Origin: Pseudomonadota bacterium | GTDB taxonomy: Bacteria > Pseudomonadota > Alphaproteobacteria > Caulobacterales > Caulobacteraceae | Direction of reading: 5' to 3' | Assembly: GCA_023432855.1 (NCBI GenBank) | Contig: JAEZEZ010000019.1 | Location: 7,853-71,852 of the forward strand | DNA length: 64,000 nucleotides | In this document: positions 16,996-25,211 of the stretch, piece after piece | Position numbering within the stretch: position 1 is the stretch's first letter | Layout of the letters: every line of letters begins with the position of its first letter | Program-made: the position numbers and the translations under genes | Notes under the pieces: model-generated | The model's database searches: none | What the model saw: the letters and a program-made list of their open reading frames with translations, nothing else | Told to the model about the DNA's origin: nothing

Positions 16996-17739
16996 TTGGC
17001 TCAGGTGATCGCTCCAGACCTTGTCATCATCGCCGCCATGGGCGCCTGGGGCGTACTCGCGTTCTGGCGCGGATCCTGGCGAGAGCGGCTTTTCGCCGTC
17101 CTGTGGCCCCTCGCCTACTGGGGGGTTCGGCTGATGCTCGGGGGCGGTCCGTCCGACGGCGTCGTGGATCCAGGCGAGGCGGTTCTTGTGACGGGAATGA
17201 TCGTCAGCGCCGGATTAGCCCTCGGCGCCGGCCGGCTGCCCGAGATCGTACTGGTTCTTGCCTGGCCGGTGATCTGGGTTCTCGCGCAGGTGCATCAGCC
17301 CGGCGCGACGCTAACTCTCGTGGCGTTCTTGTTGGCCGGATCTTACGCCGTGTGGCGGGGAGGAAACCCAGAGCGGTTCATCGCCCTCGCCATGTCTATC
17401 GGCGGCGCGGCGGCTCGCATGGTTCAGAGCTACGATTTCAGTCGTCCGCAGTACGGAATGTTCGCGGTCGATCTGGTTTTTCTGGCGGTGCTGCTTCCGC
17501 TTGCCATGTTCAGCAATCGCAAGTGGCTGCTTCCATGCGCGGCGCTTCAGCTGCTGATCATCGGAGCTCACGTCGCCATGATCCTTGACCCCCGCATCCG
17601 GAGCTATGCCTATCTTACCGCCGTAATGGTCTGGTTCTGGTGCCAGATGCTCACCCTCGTTCTGGGCGTCTTCTTCGAAGCCGAGAGGGAACGGCGGCGG
17701 CTCCGCGCCGTCAGTGGAAATCCCGCGACTTCGGGATGA
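16996..17739 (+). CDS. Multi-pass membrane protein of unknown function
   Basis: A 247-residue protein with about seven to eight hydrophobic segments (APDLVIIAAMGAWGVLAF, EIVLVLAWPVIWVLAQV, FAVDLVFLAVLLPLAMF, and others). The start is a TTG at 16996 with GAAGGAG about 9 bases upstream. The C-terminus is charged and cytoplasmic-looking (EAERERRRLR). The role is unknown. It probably follows the LuxR-type gene in one transcript (41 bases after its stop). It overlaps the 3' end of the convergent dnaE2 by 29 bases. Confidence 0.72.
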   Translation: MAQVIAPDLVIIAAMGAWGVLAFWRGSWRERLFAVLWPLAYWGVRLMLGGGPSDGVVDPGEAVLVTGMIVSAGLALGAGRLPEIVLVLAWPVIWVLAQVHQPGATLTLVAFLLAGSYAVWRGGNPERFIALAMSIGGAAARMVQSYDFSRPQYGMFAVDLVFLAVLLPLAMFSNRKWLLPCAALQLLIIGAHVAMILDPRIRSYAYLTAVMVWFWCQMLTLVLGVFFEAERERRRLRAVSGNPATSG

Positions 17740-20700
17740 CACGGACATCGCGGGGATGCCGCCCTCCCGGAGCTGCGTTCCTGGCGGGATCGGCCGCGGA
17801 CAGGAGATCCAGGTCAGCGGTAAGATCCTCGATCGACTGAGCGACCAGGTGGATGACCGGATGTTCCGGGGCGTCGTCGGCCCGCTGAACGTAGCCCCGC
17901 ACCAGTACAAGCCTGGCGCCCATGACGACCGGCCGGAACTGATCGAACACCTTTGGCCAGACCACCACGTTGGCCACCCCGGTCTCATCCTCGATCGTCA
18001 TGAAGACGACCCCCTTGGATGAACCTGGCCTTTGGCGGACCAGCACGACCCCGGCCACCGCCGCTCGTCGCTTGTCCCTGATCTCTTCCATTTCGCGCGC
18101 AGCGATCGCCCCCAGGCCCCGCATCCGCTCGCGCAGGAAACGCATCGGGTGGTCCTTCAGCGAAAGCCGGATGGTCTGGTAGTCGGCGACAACCTCCTCC
18201 GACACCGGTGAAGTCGGCAAGTGGGCGAACCCGGTCGGATCGCCCTCATCCAGACCGGCGGCTTCGAAAAGCGGGGCGGCGGTCTTCGCCCGGGGCAGCC
18301 CCTTTGCGTTCCACAGCCCGGTCCGACGGTTCTGCTTCAGCGAACCAAGCGCGTCGGCCTCGGCCAAGGCATCGATAGCCTCGGGGGGCAGGGCGGCGCG
18401 CGAGCGAAGCTGGTCGATGCTCTCGAAGGGCCCATCCGCGGCCCGCGCGGCGCACAACGCCTCAGCCCAGGCCTGGCGAAATCCTCCGATCTGGCGAAGA
18501 CCCAGCCGGACGACGCGCCGTCGACGTCCGGGCCTTGGCTGCAGAGTGCAGTCCCACTCGCTCTCGTTGACGTCGGGGTGACGCACCTCGACTCCGTGAC
18601 CGCGGGCGTCACGCACGATCTGGGCCGGAGCGTAGAATCCCATCGGCTGGCTGTTGAGCAGGCCTGCGGCGAAGACCTCGGGGAAGACGCATTTCAGCCA
18701 GGACGAGACATAGACCAGCTGGGCGAAGGCCGCGGCATGGCTTTCAGGAAAACCATACTCGCCGAAGCCCTTGATCTGGTTGAAGCAGTTCCTCGCGAAC
18801 TCGGGATCGTAACCACGAGCGATCATGCGTCCGACGAGCTTCTCCTCGTAGGTGGAAATAGTCCCCACATGCCGGAAGGTGGCCATGGCGCGCCGCAGGC
18901 CGTTGGCCTCGTCGCCCGTGAATTTCGCGGCCTCCATCGCGATACGCATGGCCTGCTCCTGGAACAGGGGCACGCCCAGCGTCTTGTGCAACACCTTGCG
19001 CAGTTCATCCGGCTCGCCGTGTTCCGGCGCCGGCTTCGGGTAGTCGATATCGAAAGGGCGCTGGTCCGCCGCAGCCTCACGTCGAAGCCGGCGCTGGGTC
19101 AGATAGGGGTGGACCATGTCTCCCTGGATCGGCCCGGGGCGTACGATCGCGACCTGCACAACCAGATCATAGAAGGTCGTCGGCATCAGCCGGGGCAGCA
19201 TGGCCATCTGGGCGCGGCTCTCCACCTGGAAAACGCCCAGGGAATCCGCCTTGCACAGCATCCGGTACACACGCTGACGCTCGCGGGGCACGTTCATCAG
19301 ATCGAGACGGGGACCGTAGTGACGCGCGATCATGTCGAAGCTTCGGCGGATAGCGGTCAGCATGCCCAGCGCCAGCACGTCCACCTTCATGATCCTGAGT
19401 TCGTCGATGTCGTCCTTGTCCCACTCGATGAAGGTACGGTCCTCCATGGCCGCGTTGCCGATGGGGACGGTTTCCACCAGCGGCCCCTGGGTCAGAACGA
19501 AGCCGCCGACGTGCTGCGACAGGTGGCGCGGAAAGCCGATCAGCTGAGACGTGATATCCAGGGCCATGGCCAGCCTGGGGTCTTCACGCTGCACCCCCGT
19601 GGCGTCGACATGGCCGTCCTCCAGTTCCGCGCCTCCCGAGCCCCAGACTGTTCCGGCAAGGGCGGCGGTGACGTCTTCCGTCAGGCCCATCGCCTTGCCG
19701 ACATCCCGGATCGCTGAACGGGGGCGATAGTGAATGACGGTTGCGACAATGGCGGCGCGGTGACGGCCATAGCGCTCGTAGACATACTGCATCACCTGTT
19801 CGCGCCGCTCGTGTTCGAAGTCGACGTCGATGTCCGGAGGCTCCCTCCGCTCTTCCGAAATGAAGCGTTCGAACAGCACGTCCTGTTCGGCCGGATTCAC
19901 CGAAGTGATCTCGAGGCAGTAACAGACCACCGAATTCGCCGCCGAACCGCGCCCCTGACACAGGATGTTTCGGCCGCCGCCGCGAGCCCAGGAGACGATG
20001 TCGTGTACGGTCAGGAAGTAGGCCGCGTAGCCTACGCGCCGGATCAATCTCAGCTCCTTGACCAGAGTAGCCAGCACCTGGGGCGGCACGCCTTTCGGGA
20101 AGCGGTCCCTGGCGCCCTTGAAAGCCAGCCGTATCAACTGGCGCTGTGGGGTGAAGCCGGGCGGCACAGGCTCGTCCGGATAGACGTAGGACAATTCGTC
20201 CAGCGAGAACCTGCAGGCCTCCGCAATCCTCACCGTATTTGCGAGCGCGTTCTCGAACCCACGAAAAAGGCGCGCCATGGCCGAAGGCGGCTGTAGGTAT
20301 CGCTCTGCATTGGCCTGCAGCCGCAGCCCGGCCTCATCGATGGTCACGCCTTCCCGGATACAGGTCAGCACGTCCTGGAGCGGCCGTCGTTCGTAGTGAT
20401 GGTAGAGGACAGCGTTGGTAGCCACGAGCGGCGCGCCTGTTCGTCGGGCGATCTCCGACATTCGGGCCAACCGTGAGCGGTCGTCGCCCCGTCGGAGCGG
20501 CGAGACGGCAAGATAGAAGTCACCGGGCCAAGCGGTCCGCCAGGCCGCGATGCGCCGTTCGAAACCCCCGTCGATCGCCCTCGGCGCCACGGCAAGGGCG
20601 ATCAGTCCCTCCCCCAATCGCGCCGCCTGGTCGAAGGTGAGCCGGGTGTCCCCCTTGGCGATCCGCTTTTCTTCCTCGCAGAAAGAGCTAGGGTCCGGCT

Positions 20701-21019
20701 CCGATGGGGACGCCGAGATGTTGCTCTTGCCCAGCGATAACAGGCGGCACAACCGGCCGTAGGCCGCCCGGTCCCGAGGATAGACAATCAGTTCCGCGCC
20801 ATCGGTAAACTGGAGACGACAGCCAATGAGCAGACGCATGCCGAGCTTCTTCGCCTCGACGTGCGCACGCACCACTCCCGCCAAGGTATTGCGATCGGCA
20901 ACGCCGATGGCCGCCAGACCGAGATGCTGAGCCTGTCGGACCAGTTCGGCAGGATGGGAGGCGCCTTCCAGGAAGCTGAAGTTTGTCCGGGCATCCAGTT
21001 CCGCGTAGGCGAAGCTCAC
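17711..21019 (-). CDS. dnaE2: Error-prone DNA polymerase III alpha subunit DnaE2 (ImuC)
   Basis: A 1102-residue C-family polymerase. The PHP domain is N-terminal (FAYAELDARTNFSFLEGASH). The polymerase active-site block FERFISEERREPPDIDVDFE carries the catalytic aspartates. The C-terminus contains an OB-fold region (GVANVVVWPKVFDQFRPVV). The start is a GTG at 21019 that overlaps the imuB stop as GTGA, showing translational coupling. With ImuA and ImuB it performs damage-tolerant mutagenic synthesis. The whole cassette sits behind one SOS box. Confidence 0.96.
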   Translation of the reverse strand: MSFAYAELDARTNFSFLEGASHPAELVRQAQHLGLAAIGVADRNTLAGVVRAHVEAKKLGMRLLIGCRLQFTDGAELIVYPRDRAAYGRLCRLLSLGKSNISASPSEPDPSSFCEEEKRIAKGDTRLTFDQAARLGEGLIALAVAPRAIDGGFERRIAAWRTAWPGDFYLAVSPLRRGDDRSRLARMSEIARRTGAPLVATNAVLYHHYERRPLQDVLTCIREGVTIDEAGLRLQANAERYLQPPSAMARLFRGFENALANTVRIAEACRFSLDELSYVYPDEPVPPGFTPQRQLIRLAFKGARDRFPKGVPPQVLATLVKELRLIRRVGYAAYFLTVHDIVSWARGGGRNILCQGRGSAANSVVCYCLEITSVNPAEQDVLFERFISEERREPPDIDVDFEHERREQVMQYVYERYGRHRAAIVATVIHYRPRSAIRDVGKAMGLTEDVTAALAGTVWGSGGAELEDGHVDATGVQREDPRLAMALDITSQLIGFPRHLSQHVGGFVLTQGPLVETVPIGNAAMEDRTFIEWDKDDIDELRIMKVDVLALGMLTAIRRSFDMIARHYGPRLDLMNVPRERQRVYRMLCKADSLGVFQVESRAQMAMLPRLMPTTFYDLVVQVAIVRPGPIQGDMVHPYLTQRRLRREAAADQRPFDIDYPKPAPEHGEPDELRKVLHKTLGVPLFQEQAMRIAMEAAKFTGDEANGLRRAMATFRHVGTISTYEEKLVGRMIARGYDPEFARNCFNQIKGFGEYGFPESHAAAFAQLVYVSSWLKCVFPEVFAAGLLNSQPMGFYAPAQIVRDARGHGVEVRHPDVNESEWDCTLQPRPGRRRRVVRLGLRQIGGFRQAWAEALCAARAADGPFESIDQLRSRAALPPEAIDALAEADALGSLKQNRRTGLWNAKGLPRAKTAAPLFEAAGLDEGDPTGFAHLPTSPVSEEVVADYQTIRLSLKDHPMRFLRERMRGLGAIAAREMEEIRDKRRAAVAGVVLVRQRPGSSKGVVFMTIEDETGVANVVVWPKVFDQFRPVVMGARLVLVRGYVQRADDAPEHPVIHLVAQSIEDLTADLDLLSAADPARNAAPGGRHPRDVRVIPKSRDFH

Positions 21020-22629
21020 GGGAACACCCCATGGAGCCACCAGCTCGGGGGGCGTTCGTCGTCTTCCCGGCCGTACAGTCCTTCCCGGAAAACCCAGTAG
21101 CGCCCCCCGGCTTCGTCCTCGATCTTGTAGTAATCGCGGGTGCGGGCCCTGCGCCCTTCTCTGGCGGATGGGCGCCACCACTCGGGCGACAGTCGCTCGG
21201 GCCCCGTGGACCGGGTGACCCGCCTCGTGACCCGCCGCCAGGTGAAGCGGGCCGGGGCTCCTTCGGGCAACTCCGCCAAGGCCTCGATCGGCTCGGGAGG
21301 GTGAAGCAATAGCAGGGGACGTTCAGGGTTTTGCGTCTCTTCGCCCTGGGGGAGATGATCCCCCGAGACGGCTGACCTGGTCCTCTTCCCGCTGCCGGGG
21401 GAAAGGATAAGAGACGGGCTTACGCCCTCGCTTCGTTCCGGCAGCCAGCTCTGACGAAGTTCGGGCTGTCCGACGGCCTTTTCGCCCAAACGAGCCGTAA
21501 GACGGTCGATCAGGGCAGTGCGAGCGGCGAGACCGGCCTGCCTGGCCTGAATCTCGCTGTCGGTCTGGACGGCCTGCAGCGGCTCCACCACCAGGGCGGA
21601 AACCATGAGGGCGTCTATGCCGAACCCCAGGTCGAGCCGTTCCCAGCCCTTCTCACGCAACAGACGGAGAATGTGCTCGGGACGCCGTGAAGGCGCGCCG
21701 AGAGCCGCCTCCAGAACCGTGGCCTGCCCGTCCACACGGAAGCCGACGACCGCTACCCGACGCGCGCCTTTTCCATCCCGTTCCAACGCGGCGCAGAGGT
21801 CGGAAACCAGCGCCGCCGCCTTCCCGGCGCACGCCTCCACCACTGTCACCGGCTCGGCGAAAAGCTGGTGAGCCCGATAAGCGGCGGGACGCTGTTCGGT
21901 TTTCAACGGCTCTCCCAGGTTTCCCAGGGCGCGATCCAGCTGTCCCACCACCTCAAATCCTTCCGCGCCGCGGAAACGTCGGGCAAGCCCCGCCCGCGGA
22001 AGAGCGTAGAGGTCGCGGATACGGCGCAGGCCGAAACGTCCGAGAAGGGTCACCGCACGGGACGAAAGGCGAAGGGCTTCCATGGGCAGATCAGCCAGAG
22101 CGGCCTTTTCCTCCCCCGCAGGCGCAATCGGATCCTGGCGGGCAGTGTAGCGGGCCAACGCCCATGCCGCTCCCGGGGTGGAAGCCATCGCCGTCCTCGT
22201 GCGGATGCCTGCCCTGTCCAGCCGGATGCGGATATCCGCCAGCATGGAAGCTTCGCCGCCCCAAAGGTGCGCCGCGCCGGTGACGTCGAGAAACAGGCCC
22301 TCCAACTCGGGACGGTCAGCATAGATGGCGACGGCCGGCGACCACCGCTCCGCCCAAAGGGCAAGTTTGACCAGAGCCTCATGATCCCGCTCGGGCTCCG
22401 CAGGCGCGGTGACCAGGACGGGGGCGATGGCGCAGGAGTCGGCGTGCGCTTGACCGTAGCGCAGCCCCAGCCGGCGAGCGGCGGGGTTCAGTCCGGACAG
22501 GGTTAGGCCGCGACTGGTCCGCTCCACCAGGGCGAAGGGAATGCCGTCATCCGGAAGCGACCGCCCGGGCTTTCTCGCCCAAACCGTCACTGGCCAGTCC
22601 TGCAACCAGATCGAGACGACCCGTCTCAT
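21016..22629 (-). CDS. imuB: Mutasome Y-family polymerase-like protein ImuB
   Basis: A 537-residue protein of the DinP/Y-family fold. The N-terminus (RRVVSIWLQDWPVTVWARK) lacks the catalytic acidic motif of active Y-family polymerases, as expected for ImuB, which acts as a beta-clamp-binding adaptor for DnaE2. The start at ATG 22629 was chosen by family N-terminus. An upstream extension would overlap most of imuA in a nonsense frame. It overlaps imuA by 83 bases and dnaE2 by 4. Confidence 0.93.
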   Translation of the reverse strand: MRRVVSIWLQDWPVTVWARKPGRSLPDDGIPFALVERTSRGLTLSGLNPAARRLGLRYGQAHADSCAIAPVLVTAPAEPERDHEALVKLALWAERWSPAVAIYADRPELEGLFLDVTGAAHLWGGEASMLADIRIRLDRAGIRTRTAMASTPGAAWALARYTARQDPIAPAGEEKAALADLPMEALRLSSRAVTLLGRFGLRRIRDLYALPRAGLARRFRGAEGFEVVGQLDRALGNLGEPLKTEQRPAAYRAHQLFAEPVTVVEACAGKAAALVSDLCAALERDGKGARRVAVVGFRVDGQATVLEAALGAPSRRPEHILRLLREKGWERLDLGFGIDALMVSALVVEPLQAVQTDSEIQARQAGLAARTALIDRLTARLGEKAVGQPELRQSWLPERSEGVSPSLILSPGSGKRTRSAVSGDHLPQGEETQNPERPLLLLHPPEPIEALAELPEGAPARFTWRRVTRRVTRSTGPERLSPEWWRPSAREGRRARTRDYYKIEDEAGGRYWVFREGLYGREDDERPPSWWLHGVFP

Positions 22630-23296
22630 CGTTCCACTCCAGATCCCATGCGCCCGGCGGCCCGTCCCGACGCCGCGCCAGTTGCGCCCGCCACCGCATC
22701 GCTCCCGAAGCGCGCGGGTCCCATGGGTGTGGGGCCGATGGGAGGGCGCCGACCCGCCACCGCCGGCGCGCCGCACTGAGAGGCCAGCTCGTTTCGGGGG
22801 AAACCCGCAACAACGCCGCCGTCGCTCCCGACGTACGCGCAGCCATGTCCAGACGACGTGTCTGGGTGAGGGTGGCGTTTTCGACAGCGCCGATGGCAAG
22901 ATCAGCGGCGTCCGATCGCAACACCTCCTCGAGCGCCCACAAGGCTTCGGTCTCGGTGCGGGTCCGCACGATCAGCAACTGTTCGGGAACAAGACCAAAA
23001 CGCAGTACGCCTCGGGCCATCAGGCGGCCGCGCTCGCAACTCCAGGCGCGCGGAGCGACCATGACTACCAACCGTCCGCCGCCTTCTCCGACTCCGGCCA
23101 GCCTGGCCAGCCAGAAACCCAGGCCTGGGGCGATTTCCGCGCCGCCAGCTACCGTCGCCTCTTCCAGGCCCGGAGCGAGACGGAGGATTTGATCAGGCGC
23201 CTCCGCCGTTCGGGAGCCTGAAAAACTCCGGGCAAGCCCCTCCGACGACAGGGCAGAGCCTGTCGACTTGGCGGTAAGGGAAGGGCGCCGGGACAT
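22547..23296 (-). CDS. imuA: SOS mutasome protein ImuA (RecA-like/SulA-related)
   Basis: A 249-residue protein starting at ATG 23296 (MSRRPSLTAKSTGS). It has the ImuA pattern with a RecA-like core (GLGFWLARLAGVGEGGGRLV, LLIVRTRTETEALWALEEVL, AAL LRVSPETSWPL). It is the first gene of the imuA-imuB-dnaE2 operon. The SOS box lies only 3 bases upstream of the start codon, so LexA would block both RNA polymerase and a short leader. Confidence 0.9.
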   Translation of the reverse strand: MSRRPSLTAKSTGSALSSEGLARSFSGSRTAEAPDQILRLAPGLEEATVAGGAEIAPGLGFWLARLAGVGEGGGRLVVMVAPRAWSCERGRLMARGVLRFGLVPEQLLIVRTRTETEALWALEEVLRSDAADLAIGAVENATLTQTRRLDMAARTSGATAALLRVSPETSWPLSAARRRWRVGALPSAPHPWDPRASGAMRWRAQLARRRDGPPGAWDLEWNDETGRLDLVAGLASDGLGEKARAVASG

Positions 23297-23298
23297 TG

Positions 23299-23313
23299 GT
23301 TCACTTTTTGTTC
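23299..23313 (-). promoter_or_regulatory. LexA (SOS) box GTTC-N7-GTTC
   Basis: The exact alphaproteobacterial SOS direct repeat GTTC-ACTTTTT-GTTC lies immediately upstream of the imuA start. The family and its known LexA control in Caulobacter agree with this placement. Confidence 0.9.
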
Positions 23314-23427
23314 TATACCTCGAAAGAGTCAACGCCCTCTCGCGCGAAGCCTTGAATCGCCCTCGACGGAAGTTCGGCTCCAGAGCCAAGCTTCGGACGA
23401 AACTGCGAAATTATGCCGCGGCTCGGC

Positions 23428-23468
23428 CGAACAATGTTCGTTTTTCTCGACTCCCCGGTCGGGGAGTC
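23428..23468. promoter_or_regulatory. Palindrome and hairpin in the imuA/TpsB divergent region
   Basis: CGAAC-AAT-GTTCG (23428-23440) is an exact short palindrome. Next to it GACTCCCC-GGTC-GGGGAGTC (23449-23468) is a perfect 8-bp hairpin, 40 bases ahead of the TpsB start at 23508. Neither has a T-run on the side that would make a terminator. They could be operator or leader elements for the TpsB operon. Confidence 0.45.
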
Positions 23469-23507
23469 CTAAGGGATTTGTCAGCCCAGAGGTGGGGGGA
23501 AGCCAAA

Positions 23508-25211
23508 ATGCGCGCATGGTGGGCAGGCGTGGGCCTGGCGTGTCTGACCGCCGGAGCCGCGGCGGCGCAAGATCCATTGACGCCCGCCGATCCGGCCGCC
23601 GCGCTGCCGCCGCCGCCGGAGCGCTCGGAAGATCTCGACCGCATGGTCCGAGAGTATCCGCCGGTCCCTGAGGGTCCGGGATCGGACCTCGGGTTCGTCG
23701 TCCAGGAAGTCACTTTTTCGGGGGTGACCGCGCTTGACCCGGTGAAGCTGCGCCCGGCGTGGGAGCATCTGCGCGGACGCCGCGCGACCCTGGCCGATCT
23801 ACGCGCCGCCGCCGCGCGCGCGGAGGGCATCTACGCGGACGCCGGCTACCCGTTCGTGGCCGTCGTCGTTCCTCCGCAAGAGGTTCGCGATGGCCAGGTG
23901 CGTTTCGACGTGGTCGAGGGACGCATCAGCGACCTGACTGTGATCGGCGCCGATCCCGTCGCCCGACGCCAGGCGGCGGCGGCATTTGCGGGACTGACTA
24001 CCCGGAGCCCGCTCTCGAGCACCGACGTCGAAAGCGCCTACGAACGTGCTCGCGAGATCCCCGGGCTTTCCATGTCCGGCGCCTTGCGTCGCGGCAGCGA
24101 AGCCGGCGGCATGGATCTGGTGATCCAGCCCCGACGCAAAGGATGGCGCGCCTATCTCAACGTCAACAACCTGTTCTCCGAGCCGGTAGGCCCATGGGGC
24201 GCGCTGGTCGGCGCGGATTTCTACGGCGCTTCGCTCTACGGCGACCTGACCACCGTACAGCTGTATTCGACGTTCGATTCCCGAGAGCAGCAAGTGCTCA
24301 GATTGGGGCACCGGCGACGCCTGAACGCCGCGGGCACCACGGTTGGTCTGTCCTACCTTCTGGCCAACTCGGAGCCTGGCGCCGTTGTCGCGCCCCTGGA
24401 TCTCGCCACGGACGTGGAACTGTTCCGGGGTGAGGTCAGCCATCCTCTGCTCGCTCGCAGCTGGGGATCAGTGGTCATCGGCGCAGCGCTGGACTGGCAG
24501 GACCAGCAGACCGATGTGTTCTCTTCGATCCCCATCACCGAAGATCGCACACGGGTCGCCAGCCTGCGGGTGTCCGCCCGCCGCCGCGGCGATCGATGGG
24601 GCGGGTCGGCCTGGATCGAAGGCCGCAAGGGTCTCGACATTGGCGGCGCCAGCCAGGCCGGCGACGCCCTCCTGTCACGCCTTGAAGGCGACCCCCAGGC
24701 GTTCGTGCTGCGTGGGGGCCTTGAAGCGGAAGCGCGCATCACGCGAGGATTCGGCGTCTACGGCCGAGCCGAGGGCCAATGGGCGGGCGAGGCTCTCCTC
24801 GCGCCTGAGGAATACAGCGTAGGAAACCTCACCATCGGGCGAGGCTTCGACCCCGGCTCCGCCTTCGGAGACCGAGCCGCCGCGGTTTCTCTGGAAGCCC
24901 GGTGGGGGCCGTGGAGCCTGGTGAACGGCCGGGTGACGGCCTCCCCGTTCATCTTCTTCGATGGGGTCAACTACTGGAATGAGGATTCCACGGGCGTCAG
25001 CGAACGCTGGGTCTCGTCCGCTGGCGGGGGCGTTCGCTTCGAAGCTCCGGGCGGCGGCCGGCTGGATGTGCTGTGGGCCAAACCGCTGCGCGCACCTCTG
25101 GGGCTCGGCGAGCCGGAGCCGAACGATCGCCTCCTCATCAATCTGACGGTCACACTCGACGACCTCGCCCGCCGCGCCTTTTCACGCACGCGTTCAGGAG
25201 CCAATCCATGA
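23508..25211 (+). CDS. TpsB two-partner secretion transporter (ShlB/FhaC family)
   Basis: A 567-residue outer-membrane protein starting at ATG 23508 behind GGGGGGA. It has a signal peptide (MRAWWAGVGLACLTAGAAAA), then a POTRA region at about residues 60-150 (GFVVQEVTFSGVTALDPVKL, AGYPFVAVVVPPQEV). The remainder is a beta-barrel of the ShlB type, with the N-terminal part rich in Pro as in FhaC linkers. The C-terminus ends in an alternating beta strand (RLLINLTVTLDDLAR). It exports the TpsA encoded next; the genes overlap as ATGA. Confidence 0.93.
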   Translation: MRAWWAGVGLACLTAGAAAAQDPLTPADPAAALPPPPERSEDLDRMVREYPPVPEGPGSDLGFVVQEVTFSGVTALDPVKLRPAWEHLRGRRATLADLRAAAARAEGIYADAGYPFVAVVVPPQEVRDGQVRFDVVEGRISDLTVIGADPVARRQAAAAFAGLTTRSPLSSTDVESAYERAREIPGLSMSGALRRGSEAGGMDLVIQPRRKGWRAYLNVNNLFSEPVGPWGALVGADFYGASLYGDLTTVQLYSTFDSREQQVLRLGHRRRLNAAGTTVGLSYLLANSEPGAVVAPLDLATDVELFRGEVSHPLLARSWGSVVIGAALDWQDQQTDVFSSIPITEDRTRVASLRVSARRRGDRWGGSAWIEGRKGLDIGGASQAGDALLSRLEGDPQAFVLRGGLEAEARITRGFGVYGRAEGQWAGEALLAPEEYSVGNLTIGRGFDPGSAFGDRAAAVSLEARWGPWSLVNGRVTASPFIFFDGVNYWNEDSTGVSERWVSSAGGGVRFEAPGGGRLDVLWAKPLRAPLGLGEPEPNDRLLINLTVTLDDLARRAFSRTRSGANP

